A DNA stretch of 64,000 nt, from assembly GCF_024357955.1 (NCBI RefSeq), contig NZ_JANEYT010000004.1:1-64000 (forward strand), read 5' to 3'. Each line of letters begins with the position of its first letter. Positions within the stretch are counted from its first letter, which is position 1. The notes under the pieces are model-generated. The model was not told the DNA's origin. It did not search any database and saw nothing but the letters and a program-made list of their open reading frames with translations. Positions 18,499 to 27,384 of the stretch are shown here, piece after piece. Source of the stretch: Photobacterium pectinilyticum (GTDB lineage: Bacteria; Pseudomonadota; Gammaproteobacteria; Enterobacterales; Vibrionaceae). The position numbers and the translations under genes were made by a program.

Positions 18499-20718
18499 AT
18501 GGCAAAGGCCGGTGCGATATTGATGGGAGAGAGTCCTGGCCGTAAGGTAAAAGATAAATTGGTTCGTTATGGTGTGACGTCCGGTGGGATCTTTGTCCTT
18601 GTTACCCTCATTTTGATCTTTTTCTACCTCCTCTATGTGATCCTGCCGATCTTCTCATCGGTCAAGGTGACCTCCCTGCAGCAATTTACCACCGCTTTTA
18701 CCACCAAGGCTGCTGATATTCGTGTCAGTGACAGCAATGACCATTTGTTCCGTCTTGCTGGCGACGGCTCCCTGAGTGCGATAAGCCTTACCGGAACCGC
18801 TGCGGGAGACGTTGTTGGTACGGTTAATCTTCTCGACGATGTGGTCAGTATTGGCCGTACGCTCCCTGCCGATCAATTATATGCTTTGGGAGGCGAGTCC
18901 GGTGAGGTACTGATTGCCAAACCTTCCTTGGCTGTGACAAAGGGTAATAACGCCCTTTCATTGAGCTATCCATTAGGTCACGAGCGGATCCAATTAGACC
19001 CCAAAGGCCAGCCGATTGTGAGCTTAGCGGCGTCGGTTCGAGATACGCAGGCTATCATTCTCGGGATCACGGCTGATGGCCGGGCCAGAGCGGCGTTATT
19101 TTCTGAAACGAGCAATGTGCTGGGTGGGAATGGAACGAATTGGCAATCTTTTTCTTTTGCTATCAGCGGATTGCCAACTGAAGTCAAAGACATTGCGGTG
19201 ACACCTGATGCCCGTACAGCCTATGTTCTCGCGGGTGAAAAGGTATACGTTATCGCGTTTGGTAGTACTTCAGGCTGGGTTCGTGAAGTGGTTGAGATTG
19301 AACCTACAGGTAGCCAGGCGCAACAGCTGGCTTTGCTATCGGGTGCCAACTCTCTGCTAATCAGTCACAGTGATCAATCGTTGTCCCAGTGGTTTGAAAC
19401 CCGTAAAGGTGGTAAGCGTGAACTGGTCAGAACCCGCAATTTTGCCGTTGGTGATAGCCCGGTAACCGCTTTGATCCCTGAGTATACCCGCAAGGGCTTT
19501 TTTGCCCTGCAGCAGGATGGACAGCTATCGGCATTTTATACCACGGTAAAAGGGGCGATATACCGCGAACCGGTTTTTGCTGATGGCCCACCGCAGCAAA
19601 TTATGATTTCGCCACGGGCAGATCGCTTAGTCGCGCTAAAGGGCAATGATTGGCAGGTTTTTGATGTCGATAACCCTCACCCCGAGATAGGGTTCGCCTC
19701 TTTGTGGCAGAAAATTTGGTACGAGGGCTACCCTGAGCCGGATTATGTCTGGCAATCGACATCGGGCAGTGATGAATTCGAACCTAAGCTAAGTTTGGTA
19801 CCATTGATCTTTGGTACGTTGAAAGCCGCGTTATATGGCTTGATGTTTGCCGTTCCGTTAGCGCTGGCGGGGGCGATATATACGGCGTATTTCATGTCTT
19901 CGCGGATGCGCGGCATAGTGAAACCCACCGTGGAGTTGATGGAGGCACTACCGACCGTTATCCTCGGCTTTCTCGCTGGTATTTGGCTGGCGCCGATAGT
20001 GGAATCCCATTTAGTCGGCATGGTTGCTTTGGTCGTGATGTTCCCTGTAGGGATGTTGCTGGCCGGTATTGGTTGGTCTTTGCTGCCGGACAGTTGGCGA
20101 AGTCGGATCCCAAATGGCTTTCACGTCCTCATACTGATGCCGGTGATCGTCTTGATAGCCTATGCCTGTTTTGACCTTAGTCCTTGGCTTGAACAAATGT
20201 GGTTTGCTGGAGATGTCAGGGCATACCTGAGCGACGAGTGGGGGATTGGTTACGATCAACGTAATGCCTTAGTGGTAGGGATTGCGATGGGGATCGCTGT
20301 GGTACCGACCATTTTCTCTATCGCCGAAGACGCGATTTTTTCCGTTCCTGGCCATTTGACCAGCGGCTCATTGGCCTTGGGGGCAACCCATTGGCAAACG
20401 CTGACACGCGTTGTACTGTTAACGGCAAGTCCGGGGATCTTCTCGGCCATTATGATGGGACTTGGGCGGGCTATCGGTGAAACCATGATAGTGCTGATGG
20501 CTACCGGTAATACACCAATCATGGATTGGAACATTTTAGAAGGCATGCGCACATTGTCAGCGACAATCGCGATTGAAATGCCGGAAAGTGAAGTCGGAAG
20601 TTCTCATTATCGGGTCATGTTCTTGGCCGCTTTTGTACTGTTCGTTTTTACATTTATGTTTAATACCGTCGCTGAGTTAGTACGTCAGCGTCTACGTGAA
20701 AAATACAGCTCCCTGTAA
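18499..20718 (+). CDS. pstC: Phosphate ABC transporter permease PstC, long form
   Basis: Inner-membrane permease of the high-affinity phosphate importer. A first membrane segment (GIFVLVTLILIFFYLLYVI, about residues 30-55) is followed by a roughly 380-residue extracytoplasmic part with repetitive beta-strand character, perhaps a propeller. The MetI-like permease domain then covers the last 300 residues, with the EAA-loop region GSLALGATHWQTLTRVVL and GLGRAIGETMIVLMATG. At about 739 residues it is over twice the E. coli PstC (319). ATGs occur at 18496 and 18499; GAGG at 18490 favours the second. First gene of pstC-pstA-pstB-phoU, driven by the upstream Pho box. Confidence 0.93.
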   Translation: MAKAGAILMGESPGRKVKDKLVRYGVTSGGIFVLVTLILIFFYLLYVILPIFSSVKVTSLQQFTTAFTTKAADIRVSDSNDHLFRLAGDGSLSAISLTGTAAGDVVGTVNLLDDVVSIGRTLPADQLYALGGESGEVLIAKPSLAVTKGNNALSLSYPLGHERIQLDPKGQPIVSLAASVRDTQAIILGITADGRARAALFSETSNVLGGNGTNWQSFSFAISGLPTEVKDIAVTPDARTAYVLAGEKVYVIAFGSTSGWVREVVEIEPTGSQAQQLALLSGANSLLISHSDQSLSQWFETRKGGKRELVRTRNFAVGDSPVTALIPEYTRKGFFALQQDGQLSAFYTTVKGAIYREPVFADGPPQQIMISPRADRLVALKGNDWQVFDVDNPHPEIGFASLWQKIWYEGYPEPDYVWQSTSGSDEFEPKLSLVPLIFGTLKAALYGLMFAVPLALAGAIYTAYFMSSRMRGIVKPTVELMEALPTVILGFLAGIWLAPIVESHLVGMVALVVMFPVGMLLAGIGWSLLPDSWRSRIPNGFHVLILMPVIVLIAYACFDLSPWLEQMWFAGDVRAYLSDEWGIGYDQRNALVVGIAMGIAVVPTIFSIAEDAIFSVPGHLTSGSLALGATHWQTLTRVVLLTASPGIFSAIMMGLGRAIGETMIVLMATGNTPIMDWNILEGMRTLSATIAIEMPESEVGSSHYRVMFLAAFVLFVFTFMFNTVAELVRQRLREKYSSL

Positions 20719-20782
20719 TTTCTTACAAAGTAGGCACCCATGAATGATCTGGAAACAGTAATAACAATGAATTACGCATTTA

Positions 20783-22396
20783 ATGAATAGATGGTTAAAA
20801 TCAGGCGCACCTTGGATATGGCTAACCGCCGGTGCTGTTAGCCTTAGCTTGATCGTGGTGCTTGGCTTATTGCTATTGATTGGCTGGAAGGGGCTTGGCT
20901 ACTTCTGGCCTGCGCCTGTTTATCAGTTTGAAATCCAGCAAAACGGTCACCAAAGCACGGTTATTGGTGAGGTGTATGAGCGTAAAACGGTCCCTGTTGA
21001 GCAATTGACAGAAGCCGGTATCAATACCACGAGTTTTGATGGCGACACTGTTATCCGCTACGTTATCAAAACCGGTAACCGAGATGTGCTGGGTAGTGAC
21101 TTTGTAACCATACTGGGCCCGCATATTGTCAGCCAAGAGCCAGCAGCTGGTATTGCCGTGATAGAACGGCTGAAGAATGGGCGCTTCTATGGTTATCCGG
21201 TTGGCCTTATCGATAATGGTGAGGCGATCCCACTCGAAGAGCTTGAGCACAGCCTGGAGCAAGCTGATATTGTTCGTGATTTAATCCGTCAAATTGAGCA
21301 ATCGGATCTGGTTAAACTGAACCAGCAGTTTGAGTTGCTTAATGACAAGGCTCGTCAATACGATGATCCTTCTCAACTGATTGGTGAGCGACAGTTGCTC
21401 GAGCAGCGGTTCACCCACATTGAGCAACAATTGCTGACGTTACATCAGAAACTTAATCGTGACAGTTTGATTGTTCGGGAAATGACAGGGAAGGAAATTA
21501 CGCTGCCGCTCGAGCAGATTTTGGATTACTGGTATCCCAATGACTTTACGACTGCAGGTAAGCTAGGCCATTGGCTCAGCCAGCTAGGCCACTTTGTCAG
21601 CGATGATCCCCGTGAGGCCAATACCGAAGGTGGTGTGTTCCCGGCTATTTTCGGCACCGTGTTCATGGTGTTGCTGATGAGTGTAATTGTGACTCCGCTG
21701 GGGGTGTTGGCGGCGGTCTACCTTCATGAGTATGCCGGGAAAAGTATCTTTACCAAGTTGATTAGGGTTGCCGTGATTAACCTCGCGGGTGTGCCCTCGA
21801 TTGTTTACGGCGTCTTCGGCCTAGGTTTCTTTGTCTATATTGTTGGGGCGCAAATTGATGATGTGTTCTTTGCCGATCAGCTACCTGCACCGACATTTGG
21901 TACACCGGGTATTTTATGGTCAGCGTTGACCCTGGCGATTCTGACTTTGCCAGTGGTGATTGTATCCACTGAAGAAGGCTTGGCCAGAATACCCACGTCT
22001 ATCCGTCATGGTTCACTAGCACTGGGAGCGACGCAGGCTGAGACTCTGTGGCGAACTGTGTTGCCGATGGCAAGTCCGGCGATCATGACGGGCTTGATCT
22101 TGGCGGTTGCCCGGGCTGCTGGCGAGGTTGCACCTTTGATGTTGGTGGGGGTGGTGAAAATGGCCCCATCGTTACCGATCGACGGCCAATTTCCTTACCT
22201 GCATTTGGATCGAAAATTTATGCATCTCGGTTATCATATATATGATGTCGGTTTTCAAAGTCCGAATGTGGAAGCAGCACGACCGCTTGTGTATGCCACG
22301 TCATTTTTGTTGGTCACCGTTATTGTGGGTTTGAACCTGACAGCCATTGGGATCCGTAACCACTTGCGTGAAAAATTCCGCTCCTTGGAGCAATAG
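20783..22396 (+). CDS. pstA: Phosphate ABC transporter permease PstA, long form
   Basis: Second Pst permease. Signal-anchor segment at residues about 15-40, then a roughly 230-residue extracytoplasmic insert (FEIQQNGHQSTVIGEVYERK onward, with a predicted helical, Glu/Gln-rich stretch), then the MetI-like core: TVFMVLLMSVIVTPLGVLAA, EAA-loop GSLALGATQAETLWRTVLP, and ARAAGEVAPLMLVGVVKMAP. The 537 residues compare with 296 in E. coli. No clear Shine-Dalgarno precedes the ATG at 20783; a 16-codon open frame overlapping the start could couple translation. Co-transcribed with pstC (64-bp gap) and pstB (18 bp). Confidence 0.93.
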   Translation: MNRWLKSGAPWIWLTAGAVSLSLIVVLGLLLLIGWKGLGYFWPAPVYQFEIQQNGHQSTVIGEVYERKTVPVEQLTEAGINTTSFDGDTVIRYVIKTGNRDVLGSDFVTILGPHIVSQEPAAGIAVIERLKNGRFYGYPVGLIDNGEAIPLEELEHSLEQADIVRDLIRQIEQSDLVKLNQQFELLNDKARQYDDPSQLIGERQLLEQRFTHIEQQLLTLHQKLNRDSLIVREMTGKEITLPLEQILDYWYPNDFTTAGKLGHWLSQLGHFVSDDPREANTEGGVFPAIFGTVFMVLLMSVIVTPLGVLAAVYLHEYAGKSIFTKLIRVAVINLAGVPSIVYGVFGLGFFVYIVGAQIDDVFFADQLPAPTFGTPGILWSALTLAILTLPVVIVSTEEGLARIPTSIRHGSLALGATQAETLWRTVLPMASPAIMTGLILAVARAAGEVAPLMLVGVVKMAPSLPIDGQFPYLHLDRKFMHLGYHIYDVGFQSPNVEAARPLVYATSFLLVTVIVGLNLTAIGIRNHLREKFRSLEQ

Positions 22397-22414
22397 TGAG
22401 ATTCAGGAAAGAGT

Positions 22415-23233
22415 ATGTTTTCAATTAATTCCCCAATTGGCCTGTTTGAGCCTGTTGATTTGTCAGCGTTACCGGAAGAGAAAACGGCGCTGTCAATCGA
22501 GGGGCTGGATCTCCATTACGGTACCCATCAGGCCCTGTATGATATCAATATGCGGATTGCCAAAGGCCAGGTGACGGCATTTATCGGCCCGTCAGGCTGT
22601 GGCAAATCGACACTATTGCGCTGTATCAATCGAATGAATGAGCTCGTTGAAGGCTGTAAGGTTGACGGTAAAGTGATGCTGCACGGGCAGAATATCTACG
22701 ACGGCCGAGTTGATGTCGCTTCGCTGCGCCGCCGGGTTGGCATGGTGTTCCAGCGGCCGAATCCATTTCCTAAATCTATTTATGAAAATGTGGTTTATGG
22801 CCTTAGACTCCAGGGAATCAAGAATCGCCGGGTGTTGGATGATGCGGTGGAAAGCTCGCTCCGTGGTGCTGCTTTGTGGGACGAGGTTAAAGATCGTCTG
22901 CATGAAAATGCTTTTGGCCTTTCAGGTGGCCAGCAGCAGCGTTTGGTGATTGCACGGGCAATAGCGATTGAGCCGGAGGTTCTACTGCTTGATGAGCCGA
23001 CGTCGGCGCTAGATCCGATATCCACTCTGACTATTGAAGAGCTGATTAACGATCTGAAAACCAAATATACGGTGATTATCGTCACTCACAACATGCAGCA
23101 GGCTGCACGGGTATCCGATAATACCGCCTTTATGCACATGGGAGAGCTGGTGGAATACACCAGTACCAATGATATATTCACCACCCCGAAAGAAAAACGT
23201 ACCGAAGATTACATCACGGGTCGATACGGTTAA
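22415..23233 (+). CDS. pstB: Phosphate ABC transporter ATPase PstB
   Basis: ATP-binding subunit of the Pst importer. Walker [10 protein letters not shown] (about residues 54-62), Q-loop VFQRPNPFP, signature LSGGQQQRL, Walker [13 protein letters not shown] and switch His in [15 protein letters not shown] are all intact. The 272 residues include a somewhat longer N-terminus than E. coli (257). Ten bases separate it from phoU, whose Shine-Dalgarno overlaps the pstB stop, so both are in one operon. Confidence 0.97.
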   Translation: MFSINSPIGLFEPVDLSALPEEKTALSIEGLDLHYGTHQALYDINMRIAKGQVTAFIGPSGCGKSTLLRCINRMNELVEGCKVDGKVMLHGQNIYDGRVDVASLRRRVGMVFQRPNPFPKSIYENVVYGLRLQGIKNRRVLDDAVESSLRGAALWDEVKDRLHENAFGLSGGQQQRLVIARAIAIEPEVLLLDEPTSALDPISTLTIEELINDLKTKYTVIIVTHNMQQAARVSDNTAFMHMGELVEYTSTNDIFTTPKEKRTEDYITGRYG

Positions 23234-23243
23234 GGAGAAAGTA

Positions 23244-23954
23244 ATGTTGGATAGTTTGAACCTTGGCCGTCATATCTCTGGCCAGTTTAATGCCGAGTTG
23301 GAAAGTATTCGTACCCATGTGTTGGCGATGGGGGGGTTGGTTGAACAGCAGTTGGCCGATGCGCTAAAGGCAATGCACAAGCAAGATATTGAATTGGCGC
23401 GCCGGGTTATCAAAGACGACCACAAGGTTAATGCAATGGAAGTGGCCATTGATGAAGCCTGCACTCGTATTATTGCCAAGCGTCAGCCGACGGCTAGCGA
23501 TTTACGTTTGGTGATTGCGATTATCAAAACCATCACGGATCTTGAGCGGATCGGCGATGTCGCTGAAAGTATTGCTAAAGTGGCGCTGGAAAACTTCACT
23601 AACAAGCAATATAACTTGTTGGTGTCGTTGGAGGCATTGGGTCAGAGTGCGGTACGTATGCTTCATGAGGTACTGGATGCTTTTGCCCGGATGGATGTGA
23701 AGGCGGCGATTGATGTTTATCAGGAAGATGACCGTATCGACCGTGAATATGAAGCGATAATCCGCCAGCTTATGACGTATATGATGGAAGACCCGCGTTC
23801 TATCCCGAATGTCTTGCAGGTAATGTGGTCGGCACGCTCGATTGAGCGGGTCGGTGATCGCTGCCAGAATATTTGCGAATACATTATCTATTTCGTTAAG
23901 GGTAAAGATATTCGCCATACCAGTCAGGAAGAGTTGGAAAATATCCTTAAATAG
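23244..23954 (+). CDS. phoU: Phosphate signalling protein PhoU
   Basis: Negative regulator that links Pst transport state to PhoR. All-helical, two repeats of a three-helix bundle with metal-binding E/DxxxD motifs ([20 protein letters not shown] in the first; [16 protein letters not shown] in the second), ending in [23 protein letters not shown] at 23244 has AAGGAG nine bases upstream and gives 236 residues, near E. coli's 241. The frame extends upstream into pstB, but that part is not conserved. Last gene of the pst operon. Confidence 0.96.
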   Translation: MLDSLNLGRHISGQFNAELESIRTHVLAMGGLVEQQLADALKAMHKQDIELARRVIKDDHKVNAMEVAIDEACTRIIAKRQPTASDLRLVIAIIKTITDLERIGDVAESIAKVALENFTNKQYNLLVSLEALGQSAVRMLHEVLDAFARMDVKAAIDVYQEDDRIDREYEAIIRQLMTYMMEDPRSIPNVLQVMWSARSIERVGDRCQNICEYIIYFVKGKDIRHTSQEELENILK

Positions 23955-23965
23955 CGGTTTCGAGG

Positions 23966-24001
23966 GGCTCGTCATACTCGGTGAATGGCGAGCCATTATT
24001 T
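23966..24001 (+). terminator. Candidate terminator after phoU
   Basis: GGCTCG pairs with CGAGCC across a 17-base loop, followed by ATTATTTAT. The stem is short and the T-run interrupted, so this is a moderate call. Confidence 0.45.
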
Positions 24002-24007
24002 ATCGAA

Positions 24008-24568
24008 CTAAAACCGGTAATTAATCCCCATTCCATAACTACGGTAATAGTTGTCTTCACCGAACAAATCAGCTTTTTGGTAATTGAAATAGCCAATGAT
24101 TTCAAGGTTGAGTGTGACTTCACGACCTACCTCGAAGCCATAGACTCCTGTCGTATCCTGATCGCGATCTTTTTGATATTCACCTCCCCCAACATAGTAC
24201 TTTCGGCTTTCCTCTATTCGGCTTACTCCCAGAACCGCAGCAACATAACCAGGTTGATGACCTAATGCCATAAAGTGGTATTTGGGCTTCAATACTGCAC
24301 TGTAGCTATAGGTTTTATAGTCGATTCCAGTAAAACCTTTGAAGAAAATACTATCTCCAAGCTCAGTGGCATTGAGTTCCATCCCCATTGTTACCCTTGG
24401 GGTAATGTCAAACGCATAGCCTGCCGTTAGGCCGTATTGGCCAGGTAGGGTTGACTTGCTGTAATCGGTAAATCCTAGCTTCAGACCTACATATGGCCCT
24501 GAAACCGAACTGGCAAAAGCACTGGTCGAGAGTAGTGCAGCAAGTAGCAATACAATACGTGATTTCAT
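24008..24568 (-). CDS. Small outer-membrane beta-barrel protein
   Basis: Signal peptide MKSRIVLLLAALLSTSAFAS, then about 165 residues of alternating strands typical of an eight-stranded OmpA/OmpW-like barrel, ending in aromatic Phe (MGINYRF), the usual signal for barrel assembly. It resembles the next minus-strand gene at 24693 in length, in the shared KPKY and GINY-type segments and in the terminal F, so the two are probably old paralogs. The ATG at 24568 is two bases from a half copy of the palindromic repeat, which therefore forms the whole proximal leader; a longer frame starting at 24625 would translate the repeat and is rejected. Function unknown. Confidence 0.8.
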   Translation of the reverse strand: MKSRIVLLLAALLSTSAFASSVSGPYVGLKLGFTDYSKSTLPGQYGLTAGYAFDITPRVTMGMELNATELGDSIFFKGFTGIDYKTYSYSAVLKPKYHFMALGHQPGYVAAVLGVSRIEESRKYYVGGGEYQKDRDQDTTGVYGFEVGREVTLNLEIIGYFNYQKADLFGEDNYYRSYGMGINYRF

Positions 24569-24569
24569 T

Positions 24570-24655
24570 CTAGTGGCTCTAATTACAAAATATCTAACGC
24601 AGAGAACAGCGATTTTAACCTGCAAGACTGATCAAATATTTATGTAGGTTGGTAT
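24570..24655 (-). repeat. Half copy of the palindromic repeat (86 bp)
   Basis: On the minus strand this equals positions 1-86 of the 162-bp element, from ATACCAACCT to the central CACTAG, where it stops. It lies directly upstream of the ATG at 24568 and carries the only visible Shine-Dalgarno-like bases (TAGAG). Confidence 0.88.
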
Positions 24656-24692
24656 GAGAGCTGACGGTATGCTACCGCCAGCTTGGAAAGAG

Positions 24693-25217
24693 TTAGAACT
24701 TGTAGTTGGCGCCGATGTAGAAGCTACCGTAGTCTGAATCGAGTGACTTGTAACCGCCTTTGACAGAAGCGTTGCGGTTGAAGTCGTAGCCAGCTTCTAC
24801 GCCAAGCGATAGGACAGTGTTGTTGTCCGAAAACTTTCCGCTATGCCCATCAATGGTAAGCTTTAGCTCTTCTTCTAGGTTGTGCAGACCTACTTGGGCA
24901 CCGGCATAGAAGTTGTCGTTGAAATAATATTTCGGTTTTACGTTGATACCGTATGAGTAAGCCTTTAGTTTTGCGGTGTCACCAAGGTAAGACTCGCTGT
25001 CCTCACCATAATGACGGTATTCACCTTCAACCCCAATTACGACGTCAGGAGACACTTGGAAGTCATAACCTGCGACTAAGCCAACGCCGGTATCAAATGA
25101 GTCACCATCTAGGCTGTTAGATGCCAAGTCAGCACCAATGTAGAAGCCTTCTTTCGATGCCAAAGCTGGAGCCGATAGAAGAGAAGCAATGGTTAGAGCA
25201 AAAACCGTCTTTTTCAT
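24693..25217 (-). CDS. Outer-membrane beta-barrel protein (OmpA-like barrel domain)
   Basis: Signal peptide MKKTVFALTIASLLSAPALAS followed by a barrel beginning KEGFYIGADL with repeated gly/aromatic strands (GVGLVAGYDFQVSP, YAGAQVGLHN, VEAGYDFN) and ending GANYKF with terminal Phe. The 174-residue size suits an eight-stranded porin-like or adhesin barrel. ATG at 25217 is preferred over the in-frame 25229, because GAGAC precedes it and it starts the signal peptide. Adjacent to a similar gene at 24008 and downstream of a LysR regulator in the same direction, which may control them (inference). Specific role not recognised. Confidence 0.82.
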   Translation of the reverse strand: MKKTVFALTIASLLSAPALASKEGFYIGADLASNSLDGDSFDTGVGLVAGYDFQVSPDVVIGVEGEYRHYGEDSESYLGDTAKLKAYSYGINVKPKYYFNDNFYAGAQVGLHNLEEELKLTIDGHSGKFSDNNTVLSLGVEAGYDFNRNASVKGGYKSLDSDYGSFYIGANYKF

Positions 25218-25365
25218 GTGAAGTCTCATAAAGTTAGTTAGATATGGTGCGTACAGATAAACGTGTTATCCCGTTTCGATAGCAATAATATTAAATTGAA
25301 CGCTGTACACAATCTAATTACTTTGGTTGATATCACTGATTAGTGGGTTTTATTGCATGGTGTTT

Positions 25366-26307
25366 TTATTGTTCGGCCGTTTTAGTTTTGAGGAGCAAAC
25401 TTTCGATAAGCTTAAATAACCATTGGGTTTTAGGATCATTTTGCTTTGATTGGTGATAATAGCAAACGGTGGTGTGATCAATGGGTGGGCCGTCGATGCG
25501 GGCTTTGAGTTTACGAAAGTCGGGGTGATCATCAGGTACCATTATATCGAGGGTCGGAAAGAGGAGATCAGACTGTTTAACCACTTGCAAAATTGACTCT
25601 GGTGAACTGGAACGAAAACCGATGTTGGCTGTTAGATTATGTTGGGCATAGTACTGTTCTACATCGGTCAGCAGTTCATTTCGCTCCGGCACGATTAAGC
25701 AAGCCCAGATAGCGCTGGCAGCATAGTCACTGGTGGCACCTAGTTCCGAGCCAGAGTAAGGATGATTTTTTCGGACAATAATGACGGGGTGACTTTTGGG
25801 GATTGGCTTTCGGAACAGCTCTTTGCTGGTGTTGGCAACATCATAATTAAGGGCTATATGGGTCTGGCCATTGAGCAGTTCGCTAAACGTCGCTTCATTC
25901 CAGGTAAATACTTCTATCTGGCAATTGGGGGCTTGTTGGTGAATGGCTAAATACACTTTACTGCCCAATGCGTAAAGAAACTGTGGTGCCAGCGCGATGC
26001 GCAATTTGCCAGTGAGCTGTTGTGGATCAAACTCCTGGTTGTTGTTCACTGCTTGGAAAAGCCCATCAAGTGCCGGTGCTAATACCTGGCAGAGTTGTTT
26101 AGCATAGGGAGTCGGAGTCAGCCCCGTACGGGTTTTGGTAAACAGATCGTCCTCGAAATGCAGCCGGAGTTTTTGCAAGGCATGACTGACGGCGGGCTGG
26201 GTAACGAACAGGCGCTCTGATGCCTTGCGCAGGTTTTGCTCCTGATAGATGACCAGTAGGGTTTTAAGCAAGTTTAAATCAAGATTTGCTGATAAATCCT
26301 TGGCCAT
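25366..26307 (-). CDS. LysR-family transcriptional regulator
   Basis: N-terminal winged helix-turn-helix (residues about 8-65; NLLKTLLVIYQEQNLRKASE and VTQPAVSHALQKLRLHF) and a C-terminal periplasmic-binding-like effector domain (from about 95; GKLRIALAPQFLYALG). The ATG at 26307 follows GGAG at a usual distance; the frame is open to 26358 without a better start. Length 313 residues. LeuO/NodD-like in its N-terminal helix pattern. Located between the outer-membrane barrel genes and the PPK2 gene, all minus strand; effector and targets unknown. Confidence 0.85.
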   Translation of the reverse strand: MAKDLSANLDLNLLKTLLVIYQEQNLRKASERLFVTQPAVSHALQKLRLHFEDDLFTKTRTGLTPTPYAKQLCQVLAPALDGLFQAVNNNQEFDPQQLTGKLRIALAPQFLYALGSKVYLAIHQQAPNCQIEVFTWNEATFSELLNGQTHIALNYDVANTSKELFRKPIPKSHPVIIVRKNHPYSGSELGATSDYAASAIWACLIVPERNELLTDVEQYYAQHNLTANIGFRSSSPESILQVVKQSDLLFPTLDIMVPDDHPDFRKLKARIDGPPIDHTTVCYYHQSKQNDPKTQWLFKLIESLLLKTKTAEQ

Positions 26308-26391
26308 GAGTGCAATTACTCCTTTACTACTGAATATCCGGAATAGTACATGAAACACAACAATTAAAACATTGTTTTATTGTTGGTGCAT

Positions 26392-27195
26392 TTACTCATC
26401 AGCAAACAAGTCGGGAACAAAGGTCTGGTTTTCTTCCGGTGCTCGAATGTAGCCTTCCTTGTTGACCTCTGGTAATTCTATATCTGGGTAGTGGATATCC
26501 TGATAGGGGATTTGGCTCAAGAGGTGGGAGATACAATTGATCCTGGCTTTCTTCTTGGTGTCGGCATCGACGACCCACCAAGGGCATTGCTTGGTATCGG
26601 TGTAAGCGAACATCCGATCTTTGGCGGCAGAGTAGGCAGCCCAGCGGCTACGGGACTCCAAGTCCATCGGGCTGAACTTCCAGCGCTTTATCGGGGTGTT
26701 GATGCGTTCCATGAAACGTTTTTCTTGCTCTTCGTCTGAGACGGAGAACCAGTATTTGAGTAAGATGATCCCGGAGCGTTTGAGCATCCTTTCAAACTCT
26801 GGGCAGGAGCGGAGAAACTCTTCGTATTCATCATCGCTACAAAATCCCATCACATGTTCGACACCGGCGCGGTTGTACCAGCTGCGATCAAACAGTACCA
26901 TTTCACCTTCTGCTGGAAGATGTGCGACATAGCGTTGGAAGTACCATTGAGTACGCTCTCTCTCGGTAGGCTTTGCCAACGCGACAATACGGCTTATTCG
27001 TGGATTGAGCTTTTCAGTGATCCGCTTGATGACTCCGCCTTTCCCTGCGGCATCTCGCCCCTCGAAGACCACTACGACTTTCAGACCTTCTTGCTTGATC
27101 CATTCCTGAAGCTTGACCAGTTCAATTTGCAGCCGTTCCAGCTCGGCGTCGTAATCGCTTTTTTTGAGTTTCTTCTTTGGTGGGACAAAAGGCAT
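26392..27195 (-). CDS. ppk2: Polyphosphate kinase 2 (PPK2 family)
   Basis: P-loop kinase that transfers phosphate from polyphosphate to nucleotides. Walker A GRDAAGKGG (residues 46-54), Walker B LFDRSWYNRAG (Asp at about 103), lid-region basic residues in ALAKPTERERTQWYFQRYV, and the conserved SPMDLESRSRWAAYSAAKD and PWWVVDAD. Single-domain of 267 residues, most like class I (NDP to NTP). The gene is about 9 kb from ppk/ppx, so this region encodes both families of polyphosphate kinase and an exopolyphosphatase. Direction of the reaction and nucleotide preference cannot be read from sequence. Confidence 0.93.
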   Translation of the reverse strand: MPFVPPKKKLKKSDYDAELERLQIELVKLQEWIKQEGLKVVVVFEGRDAAGKGGVIKRITEKLNPRISRIVALAKPTERERTQWYFQRYVAHLPAEGEMVLFDRSWYNRAGVEHVMGFCSDDEYEEFLRSCPEFERMLKRSGIILLKYWFSVSDEEQEKRFMERINTPIKRWKFSPMDLESRSRWAAYSAAKDRMFAYTDTKQCPWWVVDADTKKKARINCISHLLSQIPYQDIHYPDIELPEVNKEGYIRAPEENQTFVPDLFADE

Positions 27196-27297
27196 AGCGA
27201 GTCTCTATTTTAGCTTCAACTTGATAGAAAAAGAGTAACTCGGAAACTGGAATTTGACGAATGAGATGGCGAATTGCTTGAGGTAGATAGCACTATT

Positions 27298-27345
27298 TTT
27301 CCAATCTAGATAAATACGAGATCAACGACTTATCTAGATTGGTAT
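27298..27345 (+). repeat. 48-bp short form of the palindromic repeat
   Basis: CCAATCTAGATAA (27301-27313) and TTATCTAGATTGG (27330-27342) form a perfect 13-bp inverted repeat. It aligns base for base with the other 48-bp copy at 43980, though more diverged, and lies between ppk2 and cutC. The flanking 27196-27384 contains no gene. Confidence 0.75.
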
Positions 27346-27384
27346 GGACCAGTGGCCTCGAAAGACACACATAATCGCGGTGAT

